Positions 8,388-14,972 of a DNA stretch of 64,000 bases are shown here, piece by piece. A program made the translations under genes and the position numbers. The stretch is from NCBI RefSeq assembly GCF_900105325.1, contig NZ_FNSU01000001.1:310001-374000 (forward strand), given 5' to 3'. This DNA comes from Pseudomonas marginalis. GTDB taxonomy: Bacteria > Pseudomonadota > Gammaproteobacteria > Pseudomonadales > Pseudomonadaceae. The first letter of the stretch is position 1. Every line of letters starts with the position of its first letter. The notes beneath the pieces were generated by a model that saw nothing but the letters and a program-made list of their open reading frames with translations, was not told where the DNA came from and ran no database searches.

Positions 8388-9134
8388 ATGGAAAACGCCA
8401 GCACCGCCCCTCGTCTTCCCCGCAAGCGCCGCAGCCTTGCCCAGGAATTGGTCACGGTGTTGTCCGAGCAGATCCGCGACGGCCAACTCAAGCGTGGCGA
8501 CAAGCTGCCCACCGAATCGGCGATCATGGACGCCCATGGCGTCAGCCGCACCGTGGTCCGCGAAGCCATCTCCCGCTTGCAGGCGGCGGGGCAGGTGGAA
8601 ACCCGTCATGGTATCGGCACCTTTGTGCTCGACACGCCGAGCCCGAGCGGCTTTCGAATCGACCCGGCTACGGTAGTCACTTTGCGTGACGTGCTGGCGA
8701 TTCTCGAACTGCGTATCAGCCTGGAAGTGGAATCTGCCGGGCTGGCCGCACTGCGCCGTAGCGATGAACAGCTGGCCGCCATGCGCGCGGCCCTCGATGC
8801 CCTGAATGAAAGCGCGGCGCACGCCGGTGATGCAGTGGCCTCGGACTTCGCATTCCACCTGGAAATTGCGTTGTCCACCGGCAACCGCTACTTCACCGAC
8901 ATCATGACCCACCTGGGCACCAGCATCATCCCGCGTACGCGCCTGAACTCGGCACGCCTGGCCCATGATGACCACCAGCACTACATGGGGCGCCTGAGCC
9001 GCGAACACGAAGAAATTTATGAGGCGATTGCCCGCCAGGATTCGGATGCGGCGAGGGCGGCGATGCGCTTGCACCTGACCAATAGCCGTGAGCGGCTGCG
9101 CCATGCTCATGAAGAGGCTGAAAGGGCAGGCTGA
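8388..9134 (+). CDS. FadR/GntR-family (FCD domain) transcriptional regulator, probable galactarate regulator
   Basis: The 248-residue protein has an N-terminal winged helix-turn-helix (KLPTESAIMDAHGVSRTVVREAISRLQAAGQVETRHGIGTF region, about residues 40-85) and a C-terminal FCD ligand domain. The FCD metal-site residues are visible in DFAFHLEIA, REHEEIYEAI and RLHLTNSRERL. Regulators of this type commonly control sugar-acid genes. The galactarate genes lie downstream, after two intervening minus-strand genes, and a palindrome before kdgD matches a half-site before this gene. The link to galactarate is therefore inference from position and shared sequence; the protein family itself is secure. 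Confidence 0.88.
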   Translation: MENASTAPRLPRKRRSLAQELVTVLSEQIRDGQLKRGDKLPTESAIMDAHGVSRTVVREAISRLQAAGQVETRHGIGTFVLDTPSPSGFRIDPATVVTLRDVLAILELRISLEVESAGLAALRRSDEQLAAMRAALDALNESAAHAGDAVASDFAFHLEIALSTGNRYFTDIMTHLGTSIIPRTRLNSARLAHDDHQHYMGRLSREHEEIYEAIARQDSDAARAAMRLHLTNSRERLRHAHEEAERAG

Positions 9135-9170
9135 TCGTCAGCAGGTGGCTTATGTGCCGTTCAGCGTTTT

Positions 9171-9413
9171 CTATGACGTTTGCATTGATTGGATGTAGGA
9201 CGCTAACGAGTCCAGTGTCGCTTTCTTCGCCACGTCATCAGGAAGGTTCAACTGAAGCGCCTTCACGGACGTGTCAATCACACGACGCCTTTCGTTCTCG
9301 TCAGCAATCAGCTCGGCCAAAGGCATATCGGGATCAAAGTCTTGATCTTTATTGTCCCGATGGGCTTCGAAACTGGAGGCCAGTAGGCCGAAAATTTCAT
9401 CAGTGGTTTTCAT
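9171..9413 (-). CDS. Small protein of unknown function, resembles a carrier-protein fold without the attachment serine
   Basis: This 80-residue protein (start MKTTDEIFGLLASSFEAHRD) is acidic and helical. The pattern PLAELIADE, then RRRVIDTSVKALQLNLPDD, then ATLDSLASYI follows the spacing of helices II-IV in acyl/peptidyl carrier proteins. However, glutamate stands where the phosphopantetheine serine of a DSL motif would be. An AGAGAGGTGCGTC sequence precedes the ATG. It lies on the same strand as the phospholipase gene, 276 bases downstream of its stop codon, with hairpins between. I do not recognise a named family; the resemblance is visual and unproven. Confidence 0.65.
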   Translation of the reverse strand: MKTTDEIFGLLASSFEAHRDNKDQDFDPDMPLAELIADENERRRVIDTSVKALQLNLPDDVAKKATLDSLASYIQSMQTS

Positions 9414-9688
9414 GACGCACCTCTCTCATCAACCTTAGTAAAAGAAGCAAAAATCAAGCACAGACCGGAGCTGGCGCAACGTTAGGGTCCTTGATATTCA
9501 GTCGCATTGATTTTCCTGGGGTCCGTTCCCTTGTCGGCCTATGGTGCGGTGGCCTGACGCCTCAGGCATCAGGAGTGCTGCAACAAATCGCCTCAGGAGC
9601 CAATTTCTAAGCCCCCTGAGGTGTGTTATCCGCCCTTGATGAACGGTACATAACTGTTAGAACTCACAGTATCGACAGGCGGTACCGC
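9414..9688. other. Intergenic stretch with two palindromes between the phospholipase and the small gene
   Basis: A near-perfect 21-base palindrome (CCTGACGCCT-C-AGGCATCAGG) lies at 9553-9573. A second hairpin pairs CCTCAGG at 9591-9597 with CCTGAGG at 9615-9621. Both share the CCTCAGG core. Neither is followed by a clear T-run on the minus strand, so they are poor intrinsic terminators. No ORF is convincing here; the rest is presumably the promoter region of the 80-residue gene. Confidence 0.5.
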
Positions 9689-10843
9689 TCAAGCCGGCGT
9701 ATTCGGCTTGTAATCCTTGAGCAACAAATACGTACTCCACCCCCACCAATCATTGGTCCAGTGCTTGTCGTTGAGGTCATTCACGTCCTTGCGACGCAGC
9801 ACCTTGTCTCCCTCCATCTTGAACAGCGGCGAAAAGTTATTCGCCGGGTTCTGCGCGGCATTCAGATCCGGCACATACAGCGGTGCCTTGAAGTTGGCCG
9901 GGGAGGGCGCAACGCCACTGATGAAGGTTTCGAAGATCTCATCAGCGGATGCCTGAACGGCGCGTTTGACCTGTGCCCGATTGGCTGCGTCGATACTGTC
10001 GAAATAGCGTTTGTCGCCATAGGCATGCCACTCGTCACCCATGGCATTGCGCACCTTGAGCCCGAACTTGCTGTCTTCATCGTGCATGAAGCGGCTGATC
10101 AGCGAGCCCAGTTCGCCCGGAGTGACGACCGCCGCCAGCTGTTTGCGCGGCACGCGCAGGTGGCCGGCAGAAAATAGATCGGTCAAGAAGTGATCGGCAA
10201 AGCCGTTCATGGCGTAGGCCAGTTCCAATGCCTGATCGGTACCGGTCTGGTGGGCCACTACAGCCTGTTGCAAGGCGGCTGTATGCCCCGCCAGGTAGGC
10301 CGCCATCGCCCATTCGCCGAAGTGGTCGGCGTTGTCCGCCGCCAGCTTCAGGTAGCGTCCAAGTGGGATCAATGCCGACACCGCGCTGCCGCCACCGGTG
10401 ATGCGGTTCCATTCCTCGGACAATGTATCACCCAGGGCATCATAGGCTTCATGGGCTTGCTTGCCGTCCTTGATCGCCTGGTTGACCGCGTTGATCTCTT
10501 TTTGCATCACCGCCAGGATCTTCGGCGCTTCGTCCCGCGAGGCCGGTAGCACGGCCAGTGAGTTGAACGCGGCGCTGAAACGTTGCATACGATCGGCAGG
10601 TGAGGTGCCCTCGTTGATGGGCTGGCCGGGGATACCATAAAAGTCACCGCCCAGGGCGATCACTTGGCCGTAGGTGAGTGCCAACCCGTTGGGCAGGTGC
10701 AGTTCGACTTGCCGCGCGGGGATTGCCGGGGCGTCCTTGCTGAAGCGCAACAGCGTATCGTCGCCGATGGCGGTGTGTTCGCCGCCTTCGAAGCGCAGGG
10801 TAGGTGGTTTTTTTGCGGGTGCTGCGAGTTCAGGACCTGACAT
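9689..10843 (-). CDS. Phosphatidylcholine-hydrolysing phospholipase C, P. fluorescens PC-PLC family
   Basis: The 384-residue protein looks like the zinc-dependent PC-PLC described from P. fluorescens and related to Legionella PlcA/B/C. Likely metal-ligand clusters are GGDFYG (about 65-70), NADHFGEWAMAAYLAGH (171-187), FADHFLTDLFSAGHLR (215-230) and the later HDED and DEWHAYGD segments. There is no signal peptide, so export by a standard Sec route is not predicted; the founding family member is also without an obvious one as far as I recall. AAGGAG sits seven bases before the ATG. Its promoter carries a LexA-type box, so expression may rise on DNA damage. The function assignment rests on motif pattern and length, not on a search. 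Confidence 0.8.
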   Translation of the reverse strand: MSGPELAAPAKKPPTLRFEGGEHTAIGDDTLLRFSKDAPAIPARQVELHLPNGLALTYGQVIALGGDFYGIPGQPINEGTSPADRMQRFSAAFNSLAVLPASRDEAPKILAVMQKEINAVNQAIKDGKQAHEAYDALGDTLSEEWNRITGGGSAVSALIPLGRYLKLAADNADHFGEWAMAAYLAGHTAALQQAVVAHQTGTDQALELAYAMNGFADHFLTDLFSAGHLRVPRKQLAAVVTPGELGSLISRFMHDEDSKFGLKVRNAMGDEWHAYGDKRYFDSIDAANRAQVKRAVQASADEIFETFISGVAPSPANFKAPLYVPDLNAAQNPANNFSPLFKMEGDKVLRRKDVNDLNDKHWTNDWWGWSTYLLLKDYKPNTPA

Positions 10844-10882
10844 GTTAGCTCCTTGCTATGTCGTAGGAATCTTCCTTGATTG

Positions 10883-10898
10883 CTGTATGTATATACAG
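10883..10898 (-). promoter_or_regulatory. LexA-type SOS box at the phospholipase promoter
   Basis: CTGTATGTATATACAG fits the CTGT-N8-ACAG LexA consensus exactly. It lies 40-55 bases upstream of the phospholipase start codon and just downstream of the proposed -10, over the expected transcription start, a typical repressor position. Confidence 0.75.
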
Positions 10899-10906
10899 TA
10901 ATACCG

Positions 10907-10934
10907 AGCATAGAGGAATAATTTCCTACGTCAA
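10907..10934 (-). promoter_or_regulatory. Sigma-70 promoter of the phospholipase gene
   Basis: On the minus strand TTGACG (10929-10934) and TATGCT (10907-10912) are 16 bases apart. The spacer contains AGGAA and TTCCT as an inverted pair (10914-10927), possibly a second operator. Confidence 0.65.
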
Positions 10935-11010
10935 GAACACCGCTGCCCAAGCCTTTCAACTCCCTCAAGTGCACAACGCCGATGAATTGCAGTTGACGAA
11001 ATTATTTATA

Positions 11011-11030
11011 GTTGTACGATGACGTACGAC
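11011..11030 (+). promoter_or_regulatory. Probable operator of the galactarate operon
   Basis: GTTGTACG-ATGA-CGTACGAC is an inverted repeat with one mismatch between arms. It lies 56 bases before kdgD and just after a possible -10 (TATAGT, 11007-11012). The left ten bases recur before the FCD regulator gene. FadR/GntR-family operators are commonly short palindromes with a GTAC-like core, which this resembles. Confidence 0.6.
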
Positions 11031-11085
11031 ATCAACAAAACCAACAACCTTTCAATAGAAAGTCTTCGCCCAGGGTGTTCGAATA

Positions 11086-11997
11086 ATGAATCCACAAGAA
11101 CTGAAGTCCATCCTCTCCCACGGTCTGCTGTCTTTCCCGGTGACCGATTTCAACGCCCAGGGTGACTTCCACCAGGCGGGCTACATCAAGCGCCTGGAAT
11201 GGCTGGCCCCCTACGGCGCCACTGCTTTGTTCGCAGCGGGCGGCACCGGTGAGTTTTTCTCCCTCGCCGCCAGCGAATATTCCCAAGTGATCAAGACCGC
11301 CGTTGATACCTGCGCTACCAGCGTGCCGATCCTCGCCGGGGTCGGTGGTTCGACCCGCCAGGCCATCGAGTACGCGCAAGAAGCCGAGCGCCTGGGCGCC
11401 AAAGGCCTGCTGCTGCTGCCGCACTACCTCACCGAAGCCAGCCAGGATGGCGTTGCCGCCCACGTTGAAGCGGTGTGCAAATCGGTCAAGATCGGTGTGG
11501 TGGTCTACAACCGCAACGTGTGCCGCCTGACCGCTCCGCTGCTGGAACGTCTGGCCGAGCGCTGCCCGAACCTGATCGGCTACAAGGATGGCCTGGGTGA
11601 CATCGAGTTGATGGTGTCGATCCGCCGCCGTCTGGGCGATCGTTTCAGCTACCTCGGCGGCCTGCCGACCGCAGAGGTCTACGCCGCTGCCTACAAGGCC
11701 CTGGGCGTACCGGTGTACTCCTCGGCGGTGTTCAACTTCATCCCGAAAACCGCGATGGATTTCTACCACGCCATTGCCAAGGACGATCACGCCACCGTCG
11801 CCAAGATCATCGACGACTTCTTCCTGCCGTACCTGGACATCCGTAACCGCAAGGCCGGTTATGCCGTGAGCATCGTCAAGGCGGGTGCAAAAATCGTCGG
11901 CTATGACGCAGGCCCTGTGCGCACGCCGCTGACCGATCTGCTGCCGGAAGAATACGAAGCCCTGGCCGCGCTGATCGACAAGCAAGGTCCGCAATAA
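11086..11997 (+). CDS. kdgD: 5-dehydro-4-deoxyglucarate dehydratase
   Basis: This 303-residue enzyme of the DHDPS/NAL superfamily converts 5-dehydro-4-deoxyglucarate to 2,5-dioxopentanoate with loss of water and CO2. GGTGEFFSLAASEY is the substrate-binding GTGE-type motif, VVVYNRNV contains the conserved tyrosine, and IGYKDGLGDIELM supplies the Schiff-base lysine of the family. The full barrel is present. It is the first structural gene of the galactarate cluster and lies directly behind a candidate FCD-regulator operator. Confidence 0.95.
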   Translation: MNPQELKSILSHGLLSFPVTDFNAQGDFHQAGYIKRLEWLAPYGATALFAAGGTGEFFSLAASEYSQVIKTAVDTCATSVPILAGVGGSTRQAIEYAQEAERLGAKGLLLLPHYLTEASQDGVAAHVEAVCKSVKIGVVVYNRNVCRLTAPLLERLAERCPNLIGYKDGLGDIELMVSIRRRLGDRFSYLGGLPTAEVYAAAYKALGVPVYSSAVFNFIPKTAMDFYHAIAKDDHATVAKIIDDFFLPYLDIRNRKAGYAVSIVKAGAKIVGYDAGPVRTPLTDLLPEEYEALAALIDKQGPQ

Positions 11998-12008
11998 ATT
12001 ATCCACAA

Positions 12009-12034
12009 GGCCGCTGAGCAATCAGCGGCCTTTT
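12009..12034 (+). other. Intercistronic hairpin between kdgD and the aldehyde dehydrogenase gene
   Basis: GGCCGCTGA and TCAGCGGCC form a nine-base-pair perfect stem with a GCAA loop, followed by only four Ts. It could partly terminate transcription or protect the kdgD transcript from 3' decay. The next ribosome-binding site (CAGGAG) begins just after it. Confidence 0.65.
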
Positions 12035-12051
12035 GCGTCAGGAGAAGATTC

Positions 12052-13497
12052 GTGTCCCAAGTAAAGCGTTTTGAGAACTACATCAACGGTGAATGGGTTG
12101 CCGGCGCCGACTACTGCGTCAACCTCAACCCGTCGGAGTTGTCCGATGTCATTGGTGAATACGCCAAGGCCGACGTCACCCAGGTCAACGCCGCCATCGA
12201 CGCCGCCCGTGCCGCATTCCCGGCCTGGTCCACTTCCGGGATCCAGGCTCGCCACGATGCCCTGGATAAAGTCGGCAGCGAAATCCTCGCCCGTCGCGAA
12301 GAACTCGGCACCCTGTTGGCCCGTGAAGAAGGCAAAACCCTGCCGGAAGCCATCGGCGAAGTGACCCGCGCCGGTAACATCTTCAAGTTCTTCGCCGGTG
12401 AATGCCTGCGGTTGTCCGGCGACTACGTGCCGTCGGTACGCCCGGGCGTCAACGTGGAAGTCACCCGTGAAGCCCTCGGCGTGGTCGGCCTGATCACCCC
12501 GTGGAACTTCCCGATCGCCATTCCCGCCTGGAAAATCGCCCCGGCCCTGGCCTACGGCAACTGCGTGGTGATCAAGCCGGCTGAACTGGTACCGGGCTGC
12601 GCCTGGGCCCTGGCGGAGATCATCTCCCGGGCCGGTTTCCCTGCCGGTGTGTTCAACCTGGTAATGGGCAGCGGCCGTGTGGTGGGCGATGTGCTGGTCA
12701 ACAGCCCGAAAGTCGACGGCATCAGCTTCACCGGCTCCGTCGGTGTGGGTCGCCAGATCGCTGTCAGCTGCGTATCGCGCCAAGCCAAAGTGCAGTTGGA
12801 AATGGGCGGCAAGAACCCGCAGATCATTCTCGACGACGCCGATCTCAAGCAGGCCGTCGAGTTGTCGGTACAGAGCGCGTTCTACTCCACCGGCCAGCGT
12901 TGCACGGCGTCCAGCCGCCTGATCGTCACCGCCGGTATCCACGACCAGTTCGTCGCGGCCATGGCCGAGCGCATGAAGTCGATCAAGGTCGGCCACGCGC
13001 TGAAAAGCGGCACCGACATCGGCCCGGTGGTTTCCCAGGCTCAACTGGACCAGGACATGAAGTACATCGACATCGGCCAAAGCGAAGGCGCGCGGCTGGT
13101 GAGCGGTGGCGGCCTGGTCACCTGCGACACCGAAGGCTACTACCTGGCGCCAACGCTGTTTGCCGACAGCGAAGCCGCCATGCGTATCAGCCGTGAAGAG
13201 ATCTTCGGCCCGGTCGCCAACGTCGTGCGCGTGGCGGACTACGAGGCGGCACTGGCCATGGCCAACGACACCGAGTTCGGTTTGTCGGCGGGCATTGCCA
13301 CCACGTCGTTGAAGTACGCCAACCACTTCAAGCGCCACTCCCAGGCGGGGATGGTGATGGTCAACCTGCCGACCGCAGGTGTGGATTACCACGTTCCATT
13401 CGGTGGCCGTAAAGGCTCGTCCTATGGCTCGCGGGAGCAAGGTCGCTATGCCCAGGAGTTCTACACCGTGGTGAAAACCAGCTACATCGGTTCGTAA
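12052..13497 (+). CDS. 2,5-dioxovalerate (alpha-ketoglutaric semialdehyde) dehydrogenase
   Basis: The 481-residue NAD(P)-dependent aldehyde dehydrogenase oxidises the KdgD product to 2-oxoglutarate. The catalytic glutamate is in LEMGGKNPQIIL (about residue 247), the cysteine in STGQRCTASSRL (about 283), the cofactor segment in GSGRVVGDVLV and SFTGSVGVGR. It begins with GTG preceded by CAGGAG; no upstream ATG fits. The substrate is inferred from its place directly after kdgD; other semialdehyde dehydrogenases of this family look similar. Confidence 0.9.
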   Translation: MSQVKRFENYINGEWVAGADYCVNLNPSELSDVIGEYAKADVTQVNAAIDAARAAFPAWSTSGIQARHDALDKVGSEILARREELGTLLAREEGKTLPEAIGEVTRAGNIFKFFAGECLRLSGDYVPSVRPGVNVEVTREALGVVGLITPWNFPIAIPAWKIAPALAYGNCVVIKPAELVPGCAWALAEIISRAGFPAGVFNLVMGSGRVVGDVLVNSPKVDGISFTGSVGVGRQIAVSCVSRQAKVQLEMGGKNPQIILDDADLKQAVELSVQSAFYSTGQRCTASSRLIVTAGIHDQFVAAMAERMKSIKVGHALKSGTDIGPVVSQAQLDQDMKYIDIGQSEGARLVSGGGLVTCDTEGYYLAPTLFADSEAAMRISREEIFGPVANVVRVADYEAALAMANDTEFGLSAGIATTSLKYANHFKRHSQAGMVMVNLPTAGVDYHVPFGGRKGSSYGSREQGRYAQEFYTVVKTSYIGS

Positions 13498-13510
13498 TAC
13501 GCAACACCCA

Positions 13511-13539
13511 GTGGGGGCCGGAGGCCTGCCGGTCCCCAC
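13511..13539 (+). other. Intercistronic hairpin before the MFS permease gene
   Basis: GTGGGGGCCGG pairs with CCGGTCCCCAC with one mismatch. No T-run follows, so it is more likely an RNA-stability element than a terminator. Confidence 0.55.
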
Positions 13540-13596
13540 GACAAAAAACAGAAAACCATTACCCGCAAAAAAAATAATTAGTGGGAGTACTTCTAC

Positions 13597-14961
13597 ATGC
13601 AAGCGACCAAGCCGACCCATGTCCGCTATTTGATCCTGCTCATGCTGTTCCTGGTGACCACGATCAACTATGCCGACCGGGCCACCATTGCAATCGCGGG
13701 CTCCAGCCTGCAAAAAGACCTCGGCATCGACGCGGTCACCCTCGGTTATATCTTCTCCGCATTCGGTTGGGCCTACGTGGCCGGGCAAATCCCCGGCGGC
13801 TGGCTGCTGGACCGATTCGGCTCGAAAAAAGTCTATGCCCTGAGCATCTTCACCTGGTCACTGTTCACCGTGCTGCAAGGCTATGTCGGTGAGTTCGGTG
13901 TCTCCACCGCAGTGGTTGCGCTGTTCATGCTGCGCTTCATGGTGGGCCTGGCCGAGGCGCCGTCCTTCCCGGGCAACGCGCGCATTGTTGCCGCCTGGTT
14001 CCCGACCGCCGAGCGCGGTACGGCCTCGGCGATCTTCAATTCGGCGCAGTACTTCGCCACGGTGTTGTTCGCGCCGCTGATGGGCTGGATCGTCTACCGC
14101 TTCGGCTGGCAGCACGTGTTTATCGTGATGGGCGTGATCGGCATCGTGTTCTCGCTGATCTGGCTGAAAGTTATCCACAGCCCGCGCCAGCACCCGATGA
14201 TCAACGAAGCCGAGCTCAATCACATCGCCGCCAATGGCGCGATGGTCGATATGGATCAGGACAAGGGCAAGGGTAAGAAAACCGACGGTCCGAAGTGGGA
14301 TTACATCCGTCAGTTGCTGACCAACCGCATGATGCTTGGCGTGTACCTGGGCCAGTACTGCATCAACGGCATCACCTACTTCTTCCTGACCTGGTTCCCG
14401 GTGTACCTGGTGCAGGATCGCGGCATGACCATCCTCAAGGCCGGTTTCATCGCCTCGTTGCCGGCGATCTGCGGGTTTATCGGTGGCGTGCTGGGCGGGG
14501 TGATTTCCGACTACCTGCTGCGCAAAGGCCATTCGCTGACGTTCGCCCGCAAGGCGCCGATCATTGCCGGCCTGCTGGTCTCCAGCAGCATCATCGCGTG
14601 TAACTACGTTGACGTTGAGTGGATGGTGGTGGGCTTCATGGCCTTGGCCTTCTTCGGCAAGGGCGTCGGCGCACTGGGCTGGGCGGTCGTGTCCGACACC
14701 TCGCCGAAACAAATCGCCGGTCTCAGTGGCGGCTTGTTCAACACCTTCGGTAACCTCGCGTCGATCACCACGCCGATTGTCATCGGCTACATCATCAGCA
14801 CCACCGGCTCGTTCAAGTGGGCCCTGGTGTTTGTCGGCGCCAACGCGCTGGTGGCGGTGTTCAGCTATCTGGTCATCGTCGGCCCGATCAAGCGTGTAGT
14901 ACTCAAAGAGCCGCCAAGCAAGGGGCCTGAGTTGACCAACCTAACCGAAGCGCATTCCTGA
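13597..14961 (+). CDS. MFS transporter, probable glucarate/galactarate:H+ symporter (GudP/GarP-like)
   Basis: The 454-residue protein has twelve predicted membrane helices and belongs to the anion:cation symporter branch of the major facilitator superfamily. It has the INYADRATIAIAG segment of helix 1 and the loop motif GGWLLDRFGSKKVY between helices 2 and 3. The central cytoplasmic loop holds a lysine-rich KGKGKKTDGPKWDY stretch. Its position between the semialdehyde dehydrogenase and garD, eleven bases upstream of garD, makes galactarate or glucarate import the likely role. Specificity between the two sugar acids cannot be told. Confidence 0.88.
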   Translation: MQATKPTHVRYLILLMLFLVTTINYADRATIAIAGSSLQKDLGIDAVTLGYIFSAFGWAYVAGQIPGGWLLDRFGSKKVYALSIFTWSLFTVLQGYVGEFGVSTAVVALFMLRFMVGLAEAPSFPGNARIVAAWFPTAERGTASAIFNSAQYFATVLFAPLMGWIVYRFGWQHVFIVMGVIGIVFSLIWLKVIHSPRQHPMINEAELNHIAANGAMVDMDQDKGKGKKTDGPKWDYIRQLLTNRMMLGVYLGQYCINGITYFFLTWFPVYLVQDRGMTILKAGFIASLPAICGFIGGVLGGVISDYLLRKGHSLTFARKAPIIAGLLVSSSIIACNYVDVEWMVVGFMALAFFGKGVGALGWAVVSDTSPKQIAGLSGGLFNTFGNLASITTPIVIGYIISTTGSFKWALVFVGANALVAVFSYLVIVGPIKRVVLKEPPSKGPELTNLTEAHS

Positions 14962-14972
14962 GAGGCCCCGTG

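Noticed and set aside
12022..13788. 588-codon open frame on the minus strand opposite the aldehyde dehydrogenase gene
   Set aside because: It is an antisense shadow of a GC-rich gene with clear aldehyde dehydrogenase motifs on the plus strand; the antisense protein is His/Gly/Val rich with no recognisable domain.
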